A stretch of DNA of 64,000 bases. Source: Papaver somniferum. Taxonomy: Eukaryota; Streptophyta; Magnoliopsida; Ranunculales; Papaveraceae. The stretch lies in assembly GCF_003573695.1 (NCBI RefSeq), contig NC_039362.1, positions 109,533,120 to 109,597,119 on the forward strand. Direction: 5' to 3'. The notes below the pieces were generated by a model, which saw only the letters and a list, made by a program, of their open reading frames with translations, was not told the origin of the DNA and searched no databases. Position numbers and translations under genes: made by a program. Of this stretch, positions 44,160 to 54,657 are shown in pieces (position 1 is the stretch's first letter; each line of letters begins with the position of its first letter).

Positions 44160-44408
44160 CTAAGGTGGCTTGCATGCGATATACAGTGTTTGATTCAAAA
44201 AAAAAAAACCAGCTACCGCATCTAGGATGATGTTGTGCCTATCCTTGATTTGTTGAACACTTCTTCTTTTCGGGTTCCCATAATCTTGGTTAAATTTGTT
44301 ATGTATCTTCGCCCAATAGGTCTCGGTCGAGGAGCGATCTAGAACTCGACTTTCGGCTGCCCATGCTTTGGTGATTGCCAAATCTTCCGCAGAGTCAAAC
44401 GATGCCAT
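44160..44408 (-). pseudogene. Harbinger-type Myb/SANT-like protein fragment
   Basis: An ATG at 44408 opens MASFDSAEDLAITKAWAAES, then TETYWAKIHNKFNQDYGNPK and RSVQQIKDRHNIILDAV. The Trp spacing and the S-V-x-x-I-K-D-R motif match the SANT/trihelix DNA-binding proteins that accompany PIF/Harbinger transposases. The similarity ends at an A-run (44190-44210), after which the frame is unrelated. No DDE nuclease is nearby. It is a small remnant, or a host gene derived from such an element. Confidence 0.65.
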
Positions 44409-45613
44409 TTGTTGTATGTGGAGGTAGGGAATGAGTAGGTTCTATAATAGGCTACAAGTGGAGTGCACGTGTGTTGCTGGTCGAACACCGAGTTTCAAAT
44501 ACGCCTTCTTCCCTGTTAAACCAATTGCTTAGCATGATAGAACACCGTTGCGAAGTGAAGAAAAACAAAATCGAGAGAATACAACAACAGATTCTCCTTT
44601 CCGGCTCTATAACAACGCCGACTTAATCTACAATGCAACTTTTACTCTTTACAACAACAAAATCTAATTCCTAAATCCATAAAAAAAAAACACTACTAAC
44701 AAAAATTAAATCAACCTAAACCAAATTCCACAATTTACGTCACAAAATTCACACAAAACATCAATTGTTTCAACCAATTAATACTGTCTAACAGAAATCA
44801 ATAAGAAAATCATAAGGAAACGTGATCATCCATGTGAACCCAAACCCAAATTACAATCTTGTTATTAGAATTTATTAGAGAATGCTCTAGATGAACTCTC
44901 TCTAAATTGGTTTATGATCATAAAAAAATGAAAGACCTAAACAAAACAAAAAAAACCCTCACAATAAAAAACTCTTAAAATTCTTACTAAGATATAGAAT
45001 CACAGCCAAGATCATAAAAAACTCTTAAAATTGACAGAACCCTAGGTTTACATAATACAGTAGAAAACGATTTTAGTTTTGGAAAAGGTATATACCTGAA
45101 ACCCTAACAATAGTAATTTCAAATTAAGAAAAACATTCCCCATTCATGAAATTAAACAAGTAAGTTTGAATTTAATCCGATAAGAGAAGGAAATATTTTT
45201 ATTTTCTATTTTCTTACCTAGGGTTTCTCTATTTCGCCTCTTCCAGTCTTTCTTTCACGCAAGTAAGAGAAGGAAATATATTTTGTTTCTTTTTTCTCTA
45301 GTTGTTAGAGCAACCAAAATGCCATTTTACCTAGTTAATTAACCAAAATGCCATTTTACCTAGGTTTATCACGTTATTATGACATAGTGGGTTAGAATAG
45401 GTGCCAATTAGACTAGGGTACGTGTTCGATTAAAGATTTCTCTTAGGAATAGGCGTGACCCTCCAATAATTTATAGTTTATTCATGATAGAGTAGTTTAT
45501 AAGGGGATTAACAGGGAAACCAAAGGGTCAGAGAGCAAATAAATTCAGAGAGAAATTTGTAAAGGGAGATTACTGTTTTCTGAATTTTTCCAAATCAAAT
45601 TAAATCAATCAAA
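44409..45613. other. Intergenic A/T-rich region with promoter of the 45614 gene
   Basis: No gene. A tandem 29-bp repeat AACCAAAATGCCATTTTACC lies at about 45312-45362. A TTTATAAGGGG box at 45490-45500, about 115 bp before the ATG, could be the TATA element of the acidic gene downstream. CTCTCC and TC-rich tracts are at 45180-45300. Confidence 0.4.
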
Positions 45614-46096
45614 ATGGCTGGTGATGATGATGAACGCAGACGAAAGGGTAAAGCACCCATGACTGAAGAGCAACTATTGAAAGAGTTAGAAGAGAAAGAA
45701 AGACGTGAAAGGCTGTCATCCACTATGCAGATGATTGGGCAGATGACCAAGGATGATCTGGAGAAAGTACACAAGAGAGTAAATGACTTGTTATATGATA
45801 TTGAAGTCCAGCCTCTCTGGGAAGAGATGCATGCTGCAATGGATGAAATCAAAGCAGAAGAGAAACCAGTTGAAAAACCGGTAGAGAAACCAGTACCGAT
45901 TTTGCAAAAGAAGCGTCATCTTGATCTTTTCATAGATGAAAAAGAGGAGGAGAAGTTCTGGGAAGTGCAGAGTAAAAAGATGAGATTGGCTGAAATGGCA
46001 GTAATGAAGAAAGAAAATGACAGTGATGCAACTGCTTCCGAAGATGAAGAGCCTGCCGCTTTTTTGGGCATCGAAGTGATACATAATCTTCTCTAA
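45614..46096 (+). CDS. Acidic Lys/Glu-rich protein, first exon or N-terminal part
   Basis: ATG at 45614 in a good context (AAAATGGCTGG). The 160 codons begin MAGDDDERRRKGKAPMTEEQ, then a helical segment (LLKELEEKERRERLSSTMQM, TKDDLEKVHKRVNDLLYDIE), a repeat of the type PVEKPVEKPVP, and KKRHLDLFIDEKEEEKFW. It ends with an acidic SDATASEDEEP. A basic RRRKGK near the N-terminus could direct the protein to the nucleus. No family recognised. The next frame (46099-46320) probably belongs to the same gene, through an intron or a frameshift. Confidence 0.55.
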   Translation: MAGDDDERRRKGKAPMTEEQLLKELEEKERRERLSSTMQMIGQMTKDDLEKVHKRVNDLLYDIEVQPLWEEMHAAMDEIKAEEKPVEKPVEKPVPILQKKRHLDLFIDEKEEEKFWEVQSKKMRLAEMAVMKKENDSDATASEDEEPAAFLGIEVIHNLL

Positions 46097-46098
46097 GA

Positions 46099-46320
46099 GT
46101 GATGATTGAGGATTTTCGCGAATATGATAGATTTGGGATTAATGATGCAGTGTTGGCCCAAAAGACCGATTCTGAAGCGAACGATGCAGATGAAGACGAG
46201 GAGGAAGAGTGGTTTGATGAGGAGCAAGAGGGGTATGGCGAGGAAGAAGAGGGGTCTGATGATGAGGAAGATGGGTCTGATGAGGAAGAAGATGAATCTG
46301 ATGATTCTGATTCCGAGTGA
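46099..46320 (+). CDS. Acidic tail, probable continuation of the 45614 gene
   Basis: Reads VMIEDFREYDRFGINDAVLA, then a run of Asp/Glu/Gly/Ser ending DDSDSE and a stop. It starts three bases after the 45614 stop but is in a different frame, so an intron or frameshift near 46060-46098 is the best explanation. Its style, a basic helical N-part and a long acidic C-tail, is like the gene at 20125, though no sequence similarity is evident. Confidence 0.5.
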   Translation: MMIEDFREYDRFGINDAVLAQKTDSEANDADEDEEEEWFDEEQEGYGEEEEGSDDEEDGSDEEEDESDDSDSE

Positions 46321-46780
46321 TGGGTATGACAATGAGTAAGCCTTATCGACATTCAAATTCTTCTGTAGAGAGCCGGTGTATTTTTTGGTAAGTGCTCGAA
46401 TGGAAATGATGATATAATGTTAAAAAATGGTTAAGAAATAGATATTATCAAAGTACATAGAAGAATTCAAATGGAAAGGGGTCTAATGAAAATGGTAAGT
46501 CACTGAATCATGTGTTCTTTTTTTGGTTCTGGCAATGGGAACTGAAAATACAGGGTAATGTTATGTGTATTTTTCTTTTTTCGATTTCTTTTTGGTATTT
46601 GGATTTTTTGTGGGTAAGATGGTGAAATACTTGTAAATGGGTATGGTTTAGTTTATGAACGTGTAAGTGGATATTAAATGATAGTGTTGCTGCTAAATGC
46701 TTCTCAACACTGAATGAACAGAACGGTTGTAACTTTTTAAAATGCAATATGATGAAGTCAGCTTATTTATATTGTCCCAC
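46321..46780 (+). other. 3' untranslated region up to the Ty3 insertion
   Basis: T/A/G-rich with no open frame of note. Ends at CCCAC just before the LTR at 46781. The Ty3 element probably cut the 3' flank of the acidic gene. Confidence 0.4.
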
Positions 46781-49700
46781 TGTAGATGGTGGATTTTCGA
46801 CAAAGGCTAAATTCGTAAACTCATAATTATACGAAGCTCTGATTTAGCAACCAGACATGAGTATCGAGACACGGGTCTCTCATCGAATTCTCAACGGAGA
46901 GTACTTTCTCTCAGAGTACATGTAGATATGTAGTCTCACGACTGAACAACGACATATCTCATGAATACTGAATACTTTCAGTGATTATTTCTATATAGCA
47001 TCACGATATGGACAGCTCCTAGACAGCTTTCTCTGCTAGTATAGAACGATAACGTCTTCAGGAACAAACAACAAGTTTACCCTGACTATATAAAGGATAT
47101 GACTTACCGGCAAGCCCGTATCAGGATAATTAATTCTCCTAGAAAGCTTGTTCTGCTAGTATAGAGCCACAAAGTTAATTATTCTTAATTACAATCGCTC
47201 CTATTCCATGGTCGAATCCACGACTGGTCCCATGGAATGACAATAACAATTGTTCTGATTCTATGATCGAATCCACAGCTTGATCTCATAGAATAGCAAT
47301 AACTATATTATCTCATTACTCCGATTTCATGATCGAATCCACAACTGGTCTCATAAATGGTAATAGATGAACCTTAATTACTCCGATTCTATTATTGAAT
47401 CTACGATCCCATGGAATGGTAATGCTCACTTTATTATTCTGAATTCGTAGTCGAATCCTCAGCCGATCCTATGAATTAATAATAAACATCTTATTACTCA
47501 GTTTTGTGAATTATTCTCCACTGAATTCCACAATTAGTAATAAATAATCAACAATCGGGCGTCTGAGCTACCTCTAAGTAAGCCTCGATTCAAATGGTGA
47601 AGGTGTATTCAACGATGATACACTAATAGTCACCGCACGAACGAGTATTTCAAAAATACAACGAAACGATGAACCTATGCAAAATAGAGAAGAAAATAAT
47701 AAATAATTAAAAATATTGACCAGGGTGCTGGGAGCACGGACACACGACCGAACGACCGTGTCGTGGTCAATCCCAAGCCAGTTTTATATTTTTAATGCAT
47801 TTTTATTATTTCCATGATTTGATGAAAATTCTCTCATTTTATCAAATCTCCTTCGTCTGGAGGAAACTCCTCGGTTTCATGGTACTTCCATAAATCCATA
47901 AAAATAATATAAAATTAAGGAAAGGAGTGTGGGGCGTGACCATTGGCCAACCGGCCATGCCTTGGTCCCAACCGGCCCCACACCCACGGTTCCTTATTAT
48001 TTTATTATTATTATTATTTTCTCTAATTTCATGAAAAAACTCCTTGATTTCATGGTATTTTTGCACAAATCATCAAATAATTAAAATAAAATAAATTATG
48101 AAAACTTGTGGGACCGGGCCTTGGCCGGCCGGCCATGCCCTAGCCGGTCCCACACGCCCCTTTGTTTTATTATTTTATTATTAGTTTTCCTTGAATTCAT
48201 CAAATTCCTTGATTTCATGGTATTTCTCTCAAATTAGGAAAAATTCCCTCAAATCATCAAAATACCTAAAAAATAAAAAATTAGGAAAACTCGTGGGACC
48301 GGGCCCTAGCCGGCCGGCCATGCCTTCCACGGTCCCACACGCCCTTGTTTTTATTATTTTAATATTTTTTGCTTCCTTGAACTCATGAAAACTCCTTCAA
48401 TTCATGGAAACTCCCTAAATTCATCAAATTTCTCAAAATTCATGAATTTTTCATAAAATCATTATAAAATTAGGGAAACTCGTGGGACCGGGCCCTACGG
48501 CCGGCCATGCCTTCCGCCTTCCACGGTCCCACACGCCCTTGTTTTATTATTTTAATATTTTTGCTTCCTTGAACTCATGAAAACTCCTTCAATTCATGGA
48601 AACTCCCAAAATTCATCAAATTTCTCAAAATTCATGAATTTTTCATAAAATCATCAAAATATTATAAAATTAAGGAAAAGGCACCACGGGACCGTGGTCA
48701 CGACCGGCCGACCATGCCTTGACCACGGCGGTCCCACGCCTCCTCATTCCTTATTTTATAATTATTTTTCATCATCTCATGGTGTTTTCCTCAGTTTCGT
48801 CGAAACCCTAATTTTGGCATATTTTCTCGAATGGATGCTCAATTGCACGCCAGAAAATATCAAAATTCTCAGGACTGAGACGCGGACGCCTTGGGGACAC
48901 GAGCACGCTATCTTGACCGACCAAGATTGGCTCTTTGGCTCACGGAAGCCGGTCCCATCAATTTTCACAGTTTTGACCTAATTTGCACAATTGCTCGTAT
49001 TAGGTCCAAAACTCTCCCAAACACTTTGGATTTTCATGAAGTGATCGTCAGGCGGTCACGGGACAACCCAGGGCCGGTTTCATGACTCCATGGTCGGTCC
49101 CTCGCCTCGTCATAATTAATTAGGTTTTCTCACCTAAGGCTCAGACGAGCATTTTCGAATAAATGATTAAACCAGCATTTAATCATTCTTTCACCAACAA
49201 ATCGTCAACTCTTCAGGAGTTCTTCGTATTTGCTCACGTGAGCATATGGACACTACATGGTTGATCCACGGTCCCATGTAGTCGCTCCCTCCTCTCGTCC
49301 CATGGTTGAAATTCTGACGAACCATGAATTGATCATCAATTGATCAAATTAGGGTTTCTGAATCCAAGGATCATCATTCCAGATTCTAACCTTAATAATT
49401 TTGACGACCTCATGGTCATTAATTTTATTAATTATGCTCGGTTCAACGACCAGTATTCTAATTAATATTTTTGGTACGCTGCCAATAATCCATCAGACGA
49501 GCAACACATGCTCAGACGATCAAATATTCAACAATTCATCACATGAGCAACACTTGCTCAGATGATAAATATTTTTCAAACCAAGGAATATTGGTTCAAC
49601 AATCAATATTCAACGATCCACGAATGAGCAATACTTGCTCACTTCATCGTAAGAACTATACCTCTGTCTCATGACATGTTCAATTCACGAGTTTCAGAAC

Positions 49701-50457
49701 ATCATGTTCAACTCAACGACTACATGGACTCATCGTCCCATCAAACCACGAAGTCATCAATTGACTAACAAACCACGAGACGTCAATCGTGTCACTTGGG
49801 GGATATCACTTAGGGTTTTGGTCTGGCGGTCTACGGCACGTGTGTTCAAACACACGATGGAATGTGAGCAAGTCGTGCAATCAGTTGAAGGAATTCACGA
49901 GGTAGTGGGTGGAAAATCGACCAAGTCTCCACACGTTGAGCAACTGGTTTCAAACACGATCTCCACTTCCCCACTCCTTGATTCCATCAACTGTCACACT
50001 TCATGGAATCATGGTGTCTACAATTCCAGCAATATAAATAAGTCTCTGAATCATGATTGAATCATCATCAGTATCATCAATCTCACGCTCATCGACAACA
50101 CGAGATCATCAACTCATCAATTGAGCAACTACTCTCAATTGAGCAATTTCAATCACTCAGAGCTTATCGTATTCGAATTCACACACCCACAATCTTTGAT
50201 TACCATTGATTCCACACATTTCTCAGCTTCCCTCCTACAGATCAACCCATCCTCTCTTGTGACCGAATTTACTCTGGAACGGTCATTGTCTTGATTTAGG
50301 CCGGAGTACTACAGATTGATCTCTCGAATCTAAAGCACCCCCTTTGCAGCGGTGCATCTGTGTGAGGTTTAACATTTCGCTCGGTTCGAGGAGTCTCCTC
50401 CGTACGGTCGTCTCCTCAATTCCTTAAAAACCAGCAAATCGTTTTTCCCCATCTACA
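46781..50457 (+). repeat. 5' LTR of Tat-type element 2 with two hairpin-repeat arrays
   Basis: 3677 bp. Array 1 (about 47200-47530): five units of roughly 64 bp, each pairing TTCCATGGTCGAATCCAC with a TGGTCCCATGGAAT-like arm. Array 2 (about 47735-48745): six units of roughly 190 bp, each with GTGGGACCG...CGGTCCCAC arms around GGCCGGCC. A late segment (49670-50060) holds an open frame of 129 codons that stays open in both LTRs but has no domain. GATATAAATAAG-like sequence at 50032-50040 may be the TATA box. Confidence 0.85.
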
Positions 50458-50460
50458 GAT

Positions 50461-50478
50461 TGGCGACCACAGTGGGAG
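50461..50478 (+). other. Primer-binding site of Tat-type element 2
   Basis: TGGCGACCACAGTGGGAG starts three bases after the 5' LTR. The TGG start and position are canonical. The tRNA is not assigned. Confidence 0.8.
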
Positions 50479-50513
50479 ATCATTCTCTCGGTTGCAATCT
50501 AACATCTCACAAG

Positions 50514-50813
50514 ATGGTTGGTCTTAGGACTAATTCAACTAATTCAGATCAGAATATTTCAAACGGCAACATTCCTCATGTTACACCTGGCGGCATGGAA
50601 GGCAGAGGGATCCCGACTTTGGCAGAGTTGGCTCAAATCCTAGAGGTCCATACCAGGAACATGGACCTGATGAAGGAGACGATAAACCACATCCTCGACT
50701 TTCTCATCAATTAACATCCGAGTTAGGCGGTACTCCGCTCCAGAAGTCTCAACACCGGGGACTGAAGCGTCATCTGACCCTCAATCAACAGCTTCACCAC
50801 ATACGAGAAGCCG
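50514..50813 (+). pseudogene. Gag stub of Tat-type element 2
   Basis: The first ATG after the primer site (50514) gives 66 codons: Asn/Thr-rich, then GRGIPTLAELAQILEVHTRN and a stop. The rest of the spacer in another frame is Ser/Thr/Pro-rich. The gag capsid core and CCHC zinc knuckle are absent. The sequence goes straight into the protease region, so capsid must come from elsewhere. Confidence 0.6.
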
Positions 50814-51530
50814 GTGGAACAAGAGGTCACACATTTGATCGAAAATCTATGTGAACTCCTGCACTTCTCCAGGGATCAGCGCACAGACACATTTTCAGCA
50901 CTTAACCAGATATCATCCAGCGTACAAATAACGCCACCAACACCATCAGTTGAAGAAGTCTCCCTAGTGCCTGTACATTCGATCGACAACATCTCTTTTG
51001 GAGAAGAAGATCGCATGACGGATGAAGGACACAACCGAGCATTGTATGTCACTGGTTTCATCAAAGGCACCAAATTTAGAAGAGCTCTTGTTGACACCGG
51101 TGCTTCCACCAACATTGTCACTATGAAGACTCTCAGGATGGCCAGATTCCCACAAGGTAAAATCGTTCGCTATCCCATCCTAATGACAGGATTTGAAGGA
51201 AGTCAAAGCCATACATATGGATATGCATACATAGATTTGAGGGTGGGTCCGATTCGATCGAAAGCAAAGTTTCATGTGATCGAGCAAGAACCTGACTACC
51301 ACATAATACTGGGACGCCCATGGCTCCATGATAACAAGGTGGTTCCTTCAACATACCATCAATGCATGAAGGCCCTGCTCGACAACAAGATCGTTCGCAT
51401 TCCGGCTTCATCATCTCCTTATGCTCCCGTCTATGATACTGAGTTCCTTGAATCTCAAAAAGGCGTCCCGGAACCTCCAAGCAGGATTCAGTACTCCACT
51501 TCCAAGCTGGAAGACTATCGAGAAGGCTGA
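50814..51530 (+). CDS. Retropepsin-type aspartic protease, Tat element 2
   Basis: About 239 codons. The catalytic LVDTGASTNIV lies near residue 90, the flap-side LRVGPIRSKAKFHVIE follows, and the second conserved block is DYHIILGRPWLH. These are the hallmarks of Ty3 protease. Upstream helices (LIENLCELLHFSRDQ) may be the end of the gag-pro linker. The frame ends at tandem stops (TGA TAA). The pol frame continues after an acidic linker. Protease processes the polyprotein inside the virus-like particle. Confidence 0.85.
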   Translation: MEQEVTHLIENLCELLHFSRDQRTDTFSALNQISSSVQITPPTPSVEEVSLVPVHSIDNISFGEEDRMTDEGHNRALYVTGFIKGTKFRRALVDTGASTNIVTMKTLRMARFPQGKIVRYPILMTGFEGSQSHTYGYAYIDLRVGPIRSKAKFHVIEQEPDYHIILGRPWLHDNKVVPSTYHQCMKALLDNKIVRIPASSSPYAPVYDTEFLESQKGVPEPPSRIQYSTSKLEDYREG

Positions 51531-51909
51531 TAACGATCCGTCATCCTCAGCTGCTAAAATGATCAAGTCACCTACTACACCGACTAAACGCCATAATGAT
51601 CAAGTCTCAACTCCAGGGACAAACTTCACGACCGATCGAGACGTAGAAGGGAGAGTCATTTATCGCCGACGGAAAGATTAGCAATTAATCGGGGAGAACG
51701 ATGAAAAGTCTCCCCACCATGAAGAATCGTGTCAGAGTGAGCTATCACTTGAAGAAGAAGTCCAAGATGCCCCACGACAACTACAGGACGGCACTGACTC
51801 TACCACTGACGATCTTGAAACAATCAACATTGGGACTGAAGACGATCCAAGGCCAATCCTGATCAGTTCAGCGCTATCACCAGAGGAGCGGACCGAGCTG
51901 GTAAAATTA
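51531..51909 (+). pseudogene. Protease-RT linker, Tat element 2
   Basis: Acidic, Ser/Glu/Asp/Thr-rich coding sequence in the RT frame from about 51690 (SELSLEEEVQDAPRQLQD, then ALSPEERTELVKLLKEYQDV), leading directly into RT. Before it, a TAG at 51679-51681 and a frame change interrupt the read-through from protease. Confidence 0.6.
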
Positions 51910-53205
51910 TTGAAAGAATATCAAGATGTCTTCGCCTGGACGTACGAAGAAATGCCGGGTCTGGATGACAAACTCGTCACCCATCACCTGCACATCGTCC
52001 CTGGTTCCAAAGCTGTCAAACAACCGCCCAGACAATTTAGACACGAAGTCGAGGAGCAAATCAAGGTCGAAATCCAGAAACTGTTGGCAGCAGGGTTCAT
52101 CAACCTATTCTTCATCCAACGTGGCTAGCAAATGTGGTACCTGTTAAGAAGAAAAATGGTCAAATCAGATGTTGTGTCGACTTCAGGAACTTGAATAAAT
52201 GTTGTCCAAAGGATGATTTTCCTCTACCCAACATTGACATGCTCGTCGATGCAACCAGTGGTCACGGTATGTTCTCATTCATGGACGGCTATAGTGGGTA
52301 CAACCAGATCAAGATGTATGAACATGACGCCAACAAGACTGCGTTCCGTACTCCCATTGGGAATTTTCACTACACTGTGATGCCCTTTGGATTAAAGAAT
52401 GCTGGTGCCACCTATCAACAGCCATGACTGCCATATTCCACGACATGATGCACAAGCAAGTAGAAGACTATGTTGATGATGTGGTGGTAAAATCGAAGAC
52501 TCGAGCATCTCATCTCGAAGTTCTAAGGCAGGTGTTTGAAAGGTGCAGAGAATACAAATTAAAAATGAATCCTTTAAAGTGCGCATTCGGAGTTTCTTCC
52601 GGAAAATTCTTAGGATTCCTGGTCACGGCTGAAGGGATCAAAGTCGACCCAGACAAGGCAAAAGCTATTACCACCATGCCTCCTCCACGTACCGTGAAGG
52701 AACTACAGAGCTTTATGGGCAAGGTAAATTATATTCGACGCTTCATTCCTGGATTAGCTCAACTCATTGCTTCGTTCACACCTCTGCTGAAGAAAGGAGC
52801 AAGCTTCACCTGGACAGCTGTTCAACAAGAAGCTTTCCATAAAATACAACAGATATTATTGTCACCGGCCGTCATGAGGTCTCCAGTGCAGGGACGACCT
52901 CTGATTCTTTACACAGCCTCCAGTGACGTCGCCATCGGCGCACTCCTCGCTCAGGAAGACGACGAAGGCGTCGAACGACCGATTTACTACTTCAGCCGCA
53001 CAATGAGAGATGCTCAACTCCGATATCCAAAGGCCGAAAGGGCATGCCTGGCATTGGTACATGCAATCCAGAAGTTCAGACATTACTTACTATCTAACAG
53101 GGTCGTACTCATCTCCAAAGCTGATCCCATAAAGTTCTTGCTATCAAAGCCAGCCTTGATAGGAGACCAGCGAAGTGGCTACTCCAGATGTCAGAATTTG
53201 ACATA
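51910..53205 (+). pseudogene. Reverse transcriptase and RNase H, Tat element 2
   Basis: N-terminus EYQDVFAWTYEEMPG, then a one-base loss near 52104. The palm has VPVKKKNGQIRCCVDFRNLN, FSFMDGYSGYNQI (first Asp) and, after a small indel near 52420, MHKQVEDYVDDVVVKS with intact YVDD. Then FLGFLVTAEGIKVDP, RTVKELQSFMGKVNYIRRFI, FTWTAVQQEAF, the RNase H strand LILYTASSDVAIGALLA and RPIYYFSRTM. A frameshift near 53163 precedes the usual WLLQMSEFDI block. All RT catalytic residues are present. The element is dead mainly through indels. Confidence 0.85.
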
Positions 53206-53760
53206 GCTTGCACGCCACCTAAACCATCAAAGGTCAAGCGGTAGATTGCTCTCGCTGCTTTTCCAGGGGAAGACACAACAACACTACATGAAGAAGTGCC
53301 CGGCGAATTCCCAGACATCTTGGTCATCAAGGAAGAAACATGGCTTCTATACTTTGATGGATCTGCCACCCCTAGTAGTGACACCGGAGGAGCGGGCATA
53401 GTGCTGGTGTCTCCATCTGGTGAAGTTTTCTCACATTCGTTCAAGTTGGATTTCCACTGCACCAACAACTCAGCGGAATATGAAGCCTTCCTATTAGGAT
53501 TATCCTTGGCCAAGCAAGCAGGAGCAACACACCTCGAGATAAGGGGAGATTCAAAATTATTGGTCAACCAGATGAATGGAACGTATTCTCTCAAAGAAAT
53601 CACACTTGCTCCATTCAGAACCGAAGCTCAGCGACTGTTGACCTATTTTGCTGACGCAACGATCGTCCATACTGGACGGACTAACAATAGGCATGTTGAT
53701 TGCCTAGAAACTCTCGCCTCCAAGATGCAATTCGAAGGAGCACAGAAAACGATCACTGTA
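53206..53760 (+). pseudogene. Second RNase H, Tat element 2
   Basis: After a TAG near 53243, the frame from 53296 encodes an RNase H of the RVT_3 type: WLLYFDGSATPSSDTGGAGI, SFKLDFHCTNNSAEYEAFLL, HLEIRGDSKLLVNQMNG and RTNNRHVDCLETLAS. Asp (FDGSA), Glu (AEYEA) and Asp (RGDSK) of the active site are present, with a further Asp in NRHVDCL. This extra RNase H marks the Tat lineage. Confidence 0.85.
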
Positions 53761-54657
53761 CGGAGGCGTACAGTATCTTCGACTTGGCTCACTCAGATCG
53801 AAGACATTCCAGCGAACGATTGGCGAGCACCCATCATTCATGAATTGAGCAGCTCTATTTCAGAAGGCCAAGTCAGCCTCAAGGAATTGAAGAACTACTT
53901 CTTGCTTCATGGAGGGTTGTACTATCGAAACCCTGATGGATCTCTATCACGATGTCTTGGAAGCGATGAAGCGGAAGAACAGCTCAAGCGCATACATGAG
54001 GAAGTCTGTGGTCAAACGTTAGTGGTAACACTTTACAGAAAGCTTCAAAAAATGGGGTACTACTGGCCATCCATGGAGACTCAGTCAAGAGCTTTACAAG
54101 GATCTTGTCCTGATTGCCAAACACCTCCTCATCACTTGGAGGTTTTGACGGTCGACCACACTGGGGACTGGAGGGAACCTTACATCAAATACCTCCGGGA
54201 CAACGAACTACCACTGGAAAAGAAGCAAGCAGTCAAACTCATTCAGAAAGCTAAGAGATTTGTCTATCTCGATGGGATCTTATATCGCAAAAGCTTTGGT
54301 GGAAATTTACTGAGGTGCTTATCCGAACATGAAATCCCTACAATCCTGAAAGAAGTACATGATGGAGAACATCAAGGAAAGAGAAAACTATTTCTTCAAA
54401 TTCGTGAAAAATATTATTGTCCAACCATGGAAGATGATGCAGCCGCACACATTCAGAGGTGTCACCAATGCCAAACCCATGGTAATCTCATCCACACTCC
54501 TTGTCTCCCGTTGAATTATGTGAATAGTCCGTGGCCTTTCTACAGCTGGGGACTAGATATCATTGGGAAGATCAATCCAGCATCTTCAAAACAACATGAA
54601 TACATCATCACTGCGACAGAGTACTTCACCAAGTGGGTCGAAGTTATTCCTCTTTGA
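53761..54657 (+). CDS. Integrase with two zinc-binding modules, Tat element 2
   Basis: First module: GGLYYRNPDGSLSRCL, LKRIHEEVCGQTL, KLQKMGYYWPSM and GSCPDCQTP, with the second His missing (CGQ in place of the expected H). Second module: GILYRKSFGGNLLRCL, LKEVHDGEHQGK, KYYCPTMEDDAA and RCHQCQTHG, with a proper H-H-C-C. The core then starts: WPFYSWGLDIIG (first Asp) and TEYFTKWVEVIPL. A TGA at 54655-54657 stops the frame. 53296-54657 is one unbroken ORF including the second RNase H. Confidence 0.85.
   Translation, partial: RRRTVSSTWLTQIEDIPANDWRAPIIHELSSSISEGQVSLKELKNYFLLHGGLYYRNPDGSLSRCLGSDEAEEQLKRIHEEVCGQTLVVTLYRKLQKMGYYWPSMETQSRALQGSCPDCQTPPHHLEVLTVDHTGDWREPYIKYLRDNELPLEKKQAVKLIQKAKRFVYLDGILYRKSFGGNLLRCLSEHEIPTILKEVHDGEHQGKRKLFLQIREKYYCPTMEDDAAAHIQRCHQCQTHGNLIHTPCLPLNYVNSPWPFYSWGLDIIGKINPASSKQHEYIITATEYFTKWVEVIPL

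Noticed and set aside
49671..50060. 129-codon plus-strand frame kept open in both LTRs of Tat element 2 (also 61697-62086)
   Set aside because: It has no domain, lies in the LTR, and the two LTRs derive from one copy, so shared openness is weak evidence for coding. Worth noting only if other copies keep it.
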